This document shows positions 1 to 9,227 of a DNA stretch of 27,500 nucleotides, in pieces. Origin of the DNA: Chondrilla cf. caribensis (lineage: Eukaryota > Porifera > Demospongiae > Chondrillida > Chondrillidae); contig OZ026570.1 in NCBI GenBank assembly GCA_964020155.1, positions 3,578,279-3,605,778 on the forward strand. Reading direction: 5' to 3'. Within the stretch, counting starts at the first letter, position 1. Each line of letters starts with the position of its first letter. Both the position numbers and the translations under genes were made by a program. Below the pieces are notes generated by a model. That model was not told the DNA's origin. It saw only the letters and a list, made by a program, of their open reading frames with translations, and did not search any database.

Positions 1-9
1 AGGTAAGAG
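1..9 (+). other. Exon end and 5' splice donor at window edge
   Basis: The window opens with AG|GTAAGAGT, a near-perfect splice donor. This suggests that an upstream exon of the coiled-coil/SAM gene ends at base 2 and that bases 3-1653 are its intron. Only two exon bases are visible, so the reading phase cannot be tested; the next exon enters in phase 0. Confidence 0.45.
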
Positions 10-83
10 TTGATGGTGATAGTCAGCAAACAACTCCTCCAGATGTTTCTGATGTGAGTAGAGGATCTATGTATATTTGTTTT

Positions 84-265
84 GTGCATGTGATATTGCC
101 GTGATGTGCATGTGATATTGCCGTGATGTGCATGTGATATTGTCGTGATGTGCATGTGATATTGCCATGATGTGCATGTGATATTGCCGTGATGTGCATG
201 TGATATTGCCGTGATGTGCATGTGATATTGCCGTGATGTGCATGTGATATTGCCGTGATGTGCAT
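84..265. repeat. 22-bp minisatellite, 8 copies
   Basis: The unit GTGCATGTGATATTGCCGTGAT recurs every 22 bp from 84, with eight full copies and a 6-bp remainder. Copies differ by single bases (GTCG and CATG variants of GCCG). It lies in the first intron seen. The open frame on the minus strand is only a by-product of the repeat. Confidence 0.9.
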
Positions 266-1653
266 ACAGGATTATTATTTGTAGCTATTTCAAGTCATCT
301 CAGACACTTGAACCATCTTGTTTGTAGATTGTTACACAAAGAGGTTCTCTTCAATTGTGAAACCTTTGGGTTATAAAACCTTTATAAGTGAAATATTTCC
401 TGTTTTTTATCAGATATTGTTGCTTTGAAGGTCCTCTTCCAGACTAAAAGTAACCATTTCCTGGTTGAAAGGTTATTAACCGAGAAATGCAAACGAAACC
501 TTAATTCTGTGAGACCAATTTCTGTAAACAAGTTTCATTGTTAAAGATCTGGGGATCCCCCTTCACTGATTTGTGGACCACAAACTTCCCTTCTTGCGAG
601 AAAGGAAGCTCTGAAGCACAACAGCCTCCCAATAAGATCCCCAACAACCTGTCTAATGTGAACCACTATAAAAGGCCCACATTCATATGGCATATTATAT
701 GTAATAGTTGTATCCTGGGTGGCGAATAATAGACAATTTATACGGCAAATATGCGCATAGTCCAATACAACATATTATTATATGCAATAGAAATGTGTTT
801 ACTTATTTCCTGCCTTGTTCTCACGCAATTAATCCCAACAATGAAACCTGTCTGGTGACCTGTGCACACATCAGTGACCTGTGCTTCCAGCGCTGATGTG
901 TGCACACTTTTCTCTTTGATCTTTCGCCGAACCAGGATACAAGCGTTTTGTAAAGGGTAGTGATTGTGAAATGTGTACAAAATGGCCACTACTATTATCT
1001 TATTAAAACAACAACAGGAAATAGCCAACTAGTTGACATTCTTTTCCTAATAAGCTAAATTATACATAATTGTGATTCAAGAAATTTGCAGAAGTCCTCT
1101 CTGAAGGCAATGACAACACAGCTGAACTCCTCTGTATCCTGTTTCCTGTTTGTGAACATAAGCTTATTATTCACACCCCCTTTGGTGATCACGTGTGTTG
1201 TTTCTGACAATTGGGTACTATACGCATGTAAGGTTTCCCTTTGATGTGGTGATAATAGTCAACAATGTCCTACCTTGTGTACACCTCCTGGGAATTTTGA
1301 CACCTCCTGTATGTGTGAATGCAATGTATTTTGTGTATGTGTGAACACTGTAACAACTGTATGGAGCTCTGGACCATACTCAAAGCCTAGGTCACTGGTG
1401 TTAGTGTTAAAAGTTGCATCTGAAGGTTTAGTTGGGTGAAATGGATTTAGACTATCCCTTGACTTGTTTTAGAGTGGAAGACCAATTGAGTTTGGTGAGT
1501 CTTAGGTTAGTAGGGGGTGAACTTAGTAGTATTAGAGCAGTGCTTTGAGTGCCCATGGTACAGCTTAGGTCTGTTCAGGACGTCTTTCAAGGGTTACTAG
1601 TACTAAAATGAGAGGCAAGCCTGTTGCTTACTGTGATTTGCTGTCCACTGTAG
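266..1653 (+). other. Intron, no coding exon seen
   Basis: No splice-flanked coding segment was found here. It holds a TATAAAAG string at 667-674 and an inverted repeat at 861-906. The end is a normal acceptor (CTGTCCACTGTAG) just before the exon at 1654. Confidence 0.5.
861..906. repeat. 14-bp inverted repeat (hairpin)
   Basis: The left arm TGTGCACACATCAG (861-874) is perfectly complementary to CTGATGTGTGCACA (893-906) across an 18-nt loop. It sits in the first intron. No target-site duplication or longer element was recognised around it. Confidence 0.7.
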
Positions 1654-1760
1654 GCCACACTGTCAAGAGTAGAGGAACTTTTATTAGAGAAGCAGCAGCT
1701 GGAGGAAGAAAGAAGTGAAGCAAAGAGTGAGCTAGAGAAAGTTAAAGAACAGGTGTGTGT

Positions 1761-1807
<47 letters not shown>

Positions 1808-2299
1808 CGTGTGTGTGTGTGGGTGTGGGTGTGTTTGTGGGTATAGTGTTCTTCAGTACCATTTTTCATTCTGTTCTATTTTATATCCTCTCATTAGATG
1901 AAAACCACCATTTCAGAAAATGAAAAGGCAACTGCCGCTACACTTGCTAAGGTCAGATATGCTAGATGGTACTCACATGTGACCATCACATGATGGTCTA
2001 GTGTTTGTCATGTGACTAACATGCTGTATCTAGTAATATACATAGGTAGGTAAAGCCGTCAGTTTCTAACTGCTAATACAGTACATGGTACATGTGTGTT
2101 TGTATGCTGGTGTTGTATGTGTGGTGTGTAGTGTTGTGGGGAGGGTTTCATCTCTATGTATCTGATGACCACAGGCTGCAGAAGCTCAAGAGAAGTTGAA
2201 CCAAGAACTAATGGACCTCAATGAGCAGATGAAGGAGCTTCTAGAACAAAGGAAAGACCAAGATGCCCTCTTGACTAGACTAGAAGAAAAGGTTTGTTA

Positions 2300-2344
<45 letters not shown>

Positions 2345-2367
2345 CATGTGTGTTTGTGTGCGTACGT

Positions 2368-2426
<59 letters not shown>

Positions 2427-2443
2427 TCGTGCGTGTGTGCGCA

Positions 2444-2493
<50 letters not shown>

Positions 2494-5400
2494 CATACAT
2501 GCGTGTACATGTCCCCCTATCCCTCCAGCTTGTCTGCCAGTAAACTGAGTAGTTTTGTTCCAATTATCTAACCTTGTCATGTAATGAGATAATTCAATCA
2601 CTAATCTTGTTTAAACTCTTACATCAGTTACCTGGTCATAAGAGAAGGGATATTAACGTGGTCTCCATGTTACTTAGTTCCATTATGATAAGCCAAGTGA
2701 TGTTGGGGATTAGAGCTAAGGAGAAGTTGAAAGTTGAATAACTCAAAGTTTGAAAGTTTTGAATTTTGTCTTAGATTTGAGGAAAGTTCCAGTTTAGAAT
2801 TCTGAAAAGTTAATTTTGGATTCAGTTTTAGCCTAATAGTTTTCTGGGGTCTCGGTTTAAAAGTATTTGTTGACTAGGTGTATACGTATACGTACCTCCC
2901 TGTAATTCACACCCTGGCTTCAGCGCATTGATACACAGCTGAGCCTGTGGTTGTGTGTCACTGTTACTATGGCCAATGCCGTTGACCAGGTGAGCACGTA
3001 CACATCCAACTACAGTGGGACCTCTCTATTGTAAACCTCTGAAATGTGGAAACCTCTGTAATGAGGACACCATTCTGTGTCCCAGTGTAGTACTGTAGTG
3101 TATAAAATGACCTCTGAATTGAGGAAACCTCTGTATTGAGGACTAAAATTAAGTTCCCAAAGTGTCCTTAATAGAGAGGTTCCACTGTATCACTATAATC
3201 TGCCACCACTTCACACCCTGAGTCCTTTTGTCTGCCATCATTTCTGTTTCCCATTGATTCATTTGTGTGCATAATAGTGATTTGGATGATTTGGATCATT
3301 TGGATCATTATTCTACCACATTCTCTCAAAAATTGTGGCGTATTAGCGAGGGTTTGCTGTAGAGAGGCCCTCTCTTAACTTCCAAATGGACACGTACACT
3401 TATTTGAACAGCTCCACACATTGCATTGTGCGTGTTGTGAGTCACTTGTGGTGTAGAGGGACCTGTCCACACTAGTATACATGTTGTGGTGTAGAGGGAC
3501 CTGTCCACACAAGTATACATGTTGTGGTGTAGAGGGATCTGTCCACACTAGTATACATGTTGTGGTGTAGAGGGACCTGTCCACACAAGTATACATGTTG
3601 TGGTGTAGAGGGATCTGTCCACACAAGTATACATGTTGTGGTGTAGAGGGATCTGTCCACACTAGTATACATGTTGTGGTGTAGAGGGACCTGTCCACAC
3701 TAGTATACATGTTGTGGTGTAGAGGGACCTGTCCACACAAGTATACATGTTGTGGTGTAGAGGGATCTGTCCACACTAGTATACATGTTGTGGTGTAGAG
3801 GGACCTGTCCACACTAGTATACATGTTGTGGTGTAGAGGGACCTGTCCACACAAGTATACGTGTTGTGGTGTAGAGGGACCTGTCCACACTAGTATACAT
3901 GTGGTGTAGAGGGACCTGTCCACACTAGTATACATGTTGTGGTGGTGTAGAGGGACCTGTCCACACTAGTATACATGTTGTGGTGTAGAGGGACCTGTCC
4001 ACACTAGTATACATGTTGTGGTGGTGTAGAGGGACCTGTCCACACTAGTATACATGTTGTGGTGTAGAGGGACCTGTCCACACTAGTATACATGTTATGG
4101 TGTAGAGGGACCTGTCCACACTAGTATACATGTGGTGTAGAGGGACCTGTCCACACTAGTATACGTGTTGTGGTGTAGAGGGACCTGTCCACACTAGTAT
4201 ACATGTTGTGGTGTAGAGGGACCTGTCCACACTAGTATACATGTGGTGTAGAGGGACCTGTCAGCAGAAGTATACATGTTGTGGTGTAGAGGGACCTGTC
4301 GGCACAAGTAGACATACATGTTGTGGTGTAGAGGGACCTGTCGGCACAAGTAGACATACATGTTGTGGTGTAGAGGGACCTGTCCACACAGGTATGCATG
4401 TTGTGGTGTAGGGGGACCTGTCCACACAAGTATACATGTTGTGGTGTAGAGGGACCTGTCCACACAAGTAGACATGTTCTGTGTGCACAGTAAGTTCTCA
4501 TTGACCCGCTGCGATCCAGTGAGGAAAATAAGACCAATTAACGAGTTTGACGGGCTATCATGATTGTGTAGAGAAATGTAACTGAGTCGGAAATAATGGT
4601 AGATAAAATAAGCAAGGGTTGAGAAGAATTCAGTTAGTGTTACCCTCTTGTGTGTACACATACATATGTATTTGTGTGGAAGTAGTTCTTTAGTGCGTGC
4701 ATAAGTACATACCAGGGTTCTTTTGATGGCGATCCTCCCCTTCAGAACTTGAAAGGTCCTCACCTTATCAATGTGTTTGTCAAAGAGCCCAGTATACATA
4801 TGAACATGCTTATATGAATCACCTGTGTACATGCATTTGTACTTGTACGTACACGGCGTCCTGTATGTGAATGCACATTAGTATCGTTTGCGATTGGAAT
4901 GCTGAACATGTGTGCTTGTGTGTTTTTTGTGCCCAGAATGGTGAGGTGAGTTCGCTAACTTTGGAAGTCTCCAGGCTGGAAGAACTCCTGAAGGAGCATC
5001 ACTCCAATGAAGAGGAAACAACTGACAAGAAGGATGTTATCGGTAGTGAAGGTGGTCCAGATGACAAGGAGGTCCGGGAGGTTGCTGATCTTCGTCAACA
5101 GGTGGATCGATTGAGGGCGGACCTAACTACAAGAGACAATCAACTTGAGGAGAAGGAGAGAAAGATCGGAGAATTGAAGAAAGGGCTGACGGAAGCTCTT
5201 CCCAAGCTCCAGGATGCCGAACGAGCGATAGCTGGATACAAGGTCGACCTACTGGAAAAAGATAAGAGAATCGAGGAGCTAGCAGAGATGGTTAAGAAGC
5301 TTGAGGAGACCAAATCAGTAGCTGTCAGTGAAGAGCCTGGTTCTGAGGACACACAAGACAAGGAGTGAGTAACTGATAAGGAATACCTTATTGAGCAGTT

Positions 5401-5564
5401 TGTGGAAGTTTTTAGGCTTGGATCGAAGTTCATGGCCCATCTGCATGTATCTGGAAGTGGACCACACGCCACTGCCAGCAAAGCCTCAGGGGTCAAGTAT
5501 TTGCAGAATCGACACTTTTTATTCACTAGGTTTTTCTGACCTGTGCCCAGTGTTGTCATTAGTC

Positions 5565-5631
<67 letters not shown>

Positions 5632-5659
5632 CACACACACACACACACATGCACACACA

Positions 5660-5693
<34 letters not shown>

Positions 5694-6398
5694 TTATCTA
5701 CTCACATTCTATAGAACTGAAGAAAAAGTGTCTAAGTATTCTCCGAGAAAGCCAAAACCCCAGGCAGTCATTGACCTTGAAGCACAGGTACAGAATCACA
5801 TGGTCACCCACTACATCTCACTTTTAGCATCTGCCGGTGTGATATCTCCGTGTTACGTTGTGTGTAGGTTGAAAAGCTTCAAGCTGACTTAGAAGAGGCC
5901 AACCAACGTGCTTCTGAAGCAGAGAAGAAACTTGCAGAGAAATCCACTGTTGAGCACACGGTGATATTCGATGACCACAGCACATCGGATGATGACTCTC
6001 GTGACATCAAGTTAGATGTGAAGGAAGTTGATAGCAGTCAGCCCGATGACAAGGAAGGCAACCGGGAGGAGAAAGAAGATGAAATGACTACATCCACCAC
6101 ATCCCAGGAGGTGACAGGGTCCGGGTCTCCTGTACCCAAGCCACGCACCATCACTCCGAAACCGGACAAAGAAGAACAAGATGGAGATGACAAAGAGACC
6201 AAACCCCCACCCAAGCCAATGCCTCGTCCGAGGAAGAAACCTGATGCTACAGCAACCGAAAGACCAAAGTCGCACACAGACATGAGTGAGAGGGAGGAGG
6301 GGCACTTTGAGAAGAGGAGTGGCTCCATGAGCAATGTTATTGAGAGTGACTGGGTCATGGTTAATCACGAGGACAAGGAACCAACACCCAATTTTGAT

Positions 6399-6450
<52 letters not shown>

Positions 6451-6561
6451 TGTGTGTGTGGTGTGTGTGTGTGTGTGTGTGTTGTGGTGTGTGTGTGTGT
6501 GTGTGTTGTGGTGTGTGTGTGTGCTGTGATGTGTGTGTGTGTGTGTGTGAGTGTCTGTTGT

Positions 6562-6629
<68 letters not shown>

Positions 6630-8998
6630 TATGTACCCATATCTCTTTCCTTGTATTATACATGCGGTCCAGATTTTGACAACATTTCCACCCAAGCTAC
6701 TGTTGTGAGAGTGGATGCCAATAAGGACAAAATGCGTGTTGGTCGCAGGCCACGGAAGAGCCCTTCGCGAGAGCATTTGTACAAGATGTCTCTGGGTGAC
6801 ATCGGGGATGAGCTAACCCCGGTGAAACTGACTGTTATCTCTGAGGATCCACCGGTTTGTGACTTCTATCGTTGTTAGTATTGAGCATATGTGCCTCTAG
6901 GTGATACTAGTACCAGTTGAGTATGGATATACATACATATATGTGCCTCTATTTGGTACCAGCATCAGTTGAGTATGGATGTACGTATATGTGCCTCTAG
7001 TTGGCACCAGCACCAGTTGAGTATGGATGTACGTATATGTGCCTCTAGTTGGTACCAGCACCAGTTGAGTATGGATGTACGTATATGTGCCTCTAGTTGG
7101 TACCAGCACCAGTTGAGTATGGATGGATGTATATGTGCCTCTAGTTGGTACTAGCACCAGTTGAGTATGGATGTACGTATATGTGCCTCTAGTTGGTACT
7201 AGCACCAGTTGAGTATAGATGTACGTACGTATTTGCCTCTAGTTGGTACCAGCACCAGTTGAGTATGGATGTACATATATGTGCCTCTAGTTGGTACTAG
7301 CACCAGTTGAGTATGGATGTACATATATGTGCCTCTAGTTGGTACTAGCACCAGTTGAGTATGGATGTATACGTATGTCCCTGTATTGTCACCCATTGAG
7401 GGTCTCCATGTGCTTCCCAGTGGTACTGGCAGATAAACAGTCATTGTTTGTTTCAATTAGGTTGAACCTGCTCACCCACTCAATCTCTTAAGCCGTCATT
7501 CAAGGAATTTGTCCGGAAGTCACAATATGGGACCTCCTCAGGTGCTCCCAAAGCCCAAACCGATGTCGAGGACCAAGTCAGCTGAGAACCTTGCCGACAG
7601 TGACAGCACTGAACCTTCCCTCACTCCCACCAATGCCCAAATGCAGAGGATCCCAGTAGGAGCTAGGGTGATGCTACCTGGACTGTCCAATGTCCTGAAG
7701 AAGACTCAGTCCGATAATTCCTTGGATGTGGACGATATTCGCTTGAATGTTCACGAGGAGGATGTTGACGGTAGGGCAAGTAGTGGATCCAGTCCGAGCA
7801 AGTCACGTCCGGGATCAGCGAAAGGTACGGATACGTGTACATGAGCGCGTATTCGTTAGAAGTACACAATTCAGTGTATTAAGCTTTCACAGGACTGTCT
7901 GGCAATCTTTGTGGTTTGCTGTGTTGTTCATGTACCCGAACAAGTCTGATTGCAATTGCTGCAGTGGAAACTCCTTGAGACAAATGGCTGCTTGCTACAA
8001 TCCAACTCTTAGTCTTCTGGTTTGCTGTAGTAGTGTACCTTCGTACATGCACGTGATAAGCTAACTCTGATGAGAATATCTACTAACAAGAAGTGTGTGG
8101 GTCTTTTACAGTTTGTGTTAATGAGTTTCTGCTGTACATAATTGGGAATTTTGTGGGGAATTACCAAAATTTTGAGTATACTGTCTAATATAACCAATGC
8201 CTTCAGTATGTTCAAAGTGCATGTGCGCAGTGTGTGTATGTGACGGAATCCCACCTTGAGATTTTCTCACACACTTTTCACATGCAGACTTTGAAGCTAG
8301 AGTATCTTTCAATTATGTCACCATGCATTCTCACAGTAATTGGTGTTTCTCCCTTCTTCCAGAGCCTCAGAGGGGACTCGGAGCATCTACAGAATCACTA
8401 GACAAGTTGGATGATGACGGTGTTGATCCGGGAATTCCCCTATTGACAGTTCCTGATTGGTCTGTTGACCTAGTTGCGCAATGGATGGACGGTGTCAAGC
8501 TGGGCAAGTACAGCAGTGCTGTCAAGGAGAAGAACTTCACTGGGAAGCAGCTATTGGAGTGCGAGTCAGGGAAATTGAAGGTACCTATGTGAAGTGTATG
8601 TGGATAATCTTCCCTAAAAATTTGCAAAAGTTGCCAAATCTGCCCAAAATCTTCCAAGACAAATTCACTTGTAAAGTAAAACAATCTATTTAGTTCATTA
8701 CCTGCTATGTCCTTCAGCGATGAAGTATCACTTTGCAACGCTATTTTGTAAGCTGTAGTTCCCCAAAGCTGATACAGTGAGGTGGCTGTTCGTACGTACC
8801 TGCAGGTCCTCCCACCTTAACCTTAACCACTTACTACCTTCAACCTTTCCTTCACAGAATCTTCAGATGACCAAAGAGGACATTAGTATTTTGAAGAAAG
8901 AAGTCAAACACTTAAAAAGGTTACACGAGAAAGCCAAGAAGGAGGATAAGAAGAGAATTGAAGCCGAGAGAAAAGAAGCAAAGAAAAAGAAGAAATGA
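1654..8998 (+). CDS. Neurabin/spinophilin-like coiled-coil and SAM protein, C-terminal half
   Basis: Exons read as 1654-1752, 1898-1951, 2175-2291, 4937-5364, 5715-5787, 5868-6399, 6673-6854, 7461-7824, 8363-8580 and 8858-8998. Every junction has GT and AG ends and matching phase; the total is 2208 nt, 735 residues plus TGA. The first exons and 4937-5364 are heptad-like coiled coil rich in E, K, L and Q. The middle is acidic and Ser/Thr-rich with proline motifs such as [14 protein letters not shown] that could bind SH3 domains. The end is a single SAM domain followed by a Lys/Glu tail ending KKKKK. Coiled coil, one C-terminal SAM with TGKQLL...KLK and a charged tail match the remembered PPP1R9 (neurabin) layout, a scaffold for actin and protein phosphatase 1. 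The PP1 and PDZ parts would lie upstream of the window. The SAM and coiled-coil calls are firm; the neurabin identity is inference. Confidence 0.75.
1753..1839 (+). repeat. (GT)n microsatellite starting at a splice donor
   Basis: The intron after the exon at 1654-1752 begins directly with GTGTGTGT and runs as an interrupted (GT)n tract. The donor is therefore part of the repeat. Confidence 0.9.
2302..2490 (+). repeat. (GT)n microsatellite in intron
   Basis: A tract of about 190 bp of TG dinucleotides has short interruptions (CGTGCATG, ATTCGTGCG). It starts about 10 bp after the donor of the exon ending at 2291. Apparent Cys/Val and Thr/His open frames here are repeat by-products. Confidence 0.95.
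2924..2989 (+). CDS. Possible 22-codon cassette exon
   Basis: The segment is preceded by CTTCAG and followed by a good donor (CAG|GTGAGC). It is open in phase 0 at both ends, so it could be inserted between the exons ending at 2291 and starting at 4937 without changing frame. It would encode [20 protein letters not shown] plus two residues. These are hydrophobic, unlike the coiled coil around them, and the polypyrimidine tract is weak. It may be chance. Confidence 0.25.
3011..3189. mobile_element. Tc1/mariner-type MITE
   Basis: Terminal inverted repeats TACAGTGGGACCTCTCTATT (3011-3030) and AATAGAGAGGTTCCACTGTA (3170-3189) match at 19 of 20 positions. The ends are TA|CAGTGG and CCACTG|TA, which fits a TA target duplication and CAGT termini, as in Tc1/mariner and pogo/Tigger elements. 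The 179-bp element has no transposase frame. Internally it repeats AACCTCTG and TGAGGA words. It lies in the 2292-4936 intron. Confidence 0.8.
3447..4476. repeat. 38-bp minisatellite, about 27 copies
   Basis: The unit reads GTAGAGGGACCTGTCCACAC followed by TAGTATACATGTTGTGGT, with a measured 38-bp period (for example 3454, 3492, 3530). Variants include GGATCT for GGACCT, CACAAGTA for CACTAGTA, shorter units lacking TTG, and late units with CGGCACAAGTAGACATAC. It lies in the large intron between exons 2175-2291 and 4937-5364. Long minus-strand frames across it are repeat artefacts. Confidence 0.95.
5567..5693 (+). repeat. (CA)n microsatellite in intron
   Basis: An interrupted (CA)n tract fills much of the 5365-5714 intron and ends about 20 bp before the acceptor CTATAG at 5714. 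Confidence 0.95.
6400..6626 (+). repeat. (GT)n tract forming the 5' end of an intron
   Basis: The donor of the exon ending at 6399 (GATG|GTGTGT) is the first dinucleotide of a tract of about 225 bp of GT with GGTG, TTGTGG and CTGTGATG interruptions. The intron 6400-6672 is 273 nt, a multiple of three, and has no in-frame stop, so exon reading continues through it if it is retained. Confidence 0.9.
6888..7376. repeat. 48-bp minisatellite, 10 copies
   Basis: The repeat word GTGCCTCTAG starts at 6891, about 6943, then 6991, 7039, 7087, 7135, 7183, 7233, 7281 and 7329, mostly 48 bp apart. The rest of the unit contains TTGGTACCAGCACCAGTTGA. It fills most of the 6855-7460 intron. Because 48 is a multiple of three it gives long open frames on both strands; these are not genes. 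Confidence 0.95.
7825..8362 (+). other. Intron without recognised content
   Basis: This lies between the GCGAAAG|GTACGG donor and the strong CCCTTCTTCCAG acceptor. No coding exon, repeat array or mobile element was seen in it. Confidence 0.5.
8458..8922 (+). other. SAM domain, split over the last two exons
   Basis: The domain starts at [18 protein letters not shown], continues through NFTGKQLL and KLK, crosses the 8581-8857 intron in phase 0, and ends with [20 protein letters not shown]. The pattern (W at the start, YxxxxxxxNxTGxxLL, then KLKxLxM) is that of a SAM domain and is closest in memory to neurabin. The downstream residues to 8995 are a Lys/Glu-rich tail. Confidence 0.75.
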
Positions 8999-9227
8999 AC
9001 ACCAATTATGCCCTTAATGTATTATTCTTCAAAATGCAATGGATGTATAATGAAATTGTATATTAATATTTGGCTGTACAGTAGTTGTTATTCTTATTAT
9101 TAATAATGTATTGAGTAGACTTCATTATAGACTGCAATTGATCATGAGTCTCATTGTTGAATAATCTAATTATTAATAATTATAATAATAATAGAGGTAG
9201 TATGAATGAGCCATATAATTTAAAAGC
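8999..9227 (+). other. 3' flank/UTR of the SAM gene
   Basis: AT-rich sequence follows the TGA, with many ATTAATAAT strings. No canonical AATAAA was found. The tandem satellite begins about 230 bp after the stop. Confidence 0.4.

Noticed and set aside
667..674. TATA box (TATAAAAG) as a promoter
   Set aside because: It lies in an intron with no coding start downstream that I could support.
3447..4476. CRISPR-like array
   Set aside because: Units are contiguous tandem repeats without unique spacers, in a eukaryotic intron.
3375..4832. Long minus-strand frames reading [16 protein letters not shown] repeats
   Set aside because: They are translations of the 38-bp minisatellite, cycling through three frames. 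They lie antisense in an intron of a well-supported gene.
2280..6708. Cys/Val and Thr/His open frames over (GT)n and (CA)n tracts
   Set aside because: These are products of dinucleotide repeats, open on both strands in several frames, lying in introns.
6897..7456. Repeat proteins on both strands of the 48-bp array
   Set aside because: The period is a multiple of three, so frames stay open by chance. Flanking exons show that this is an intron.
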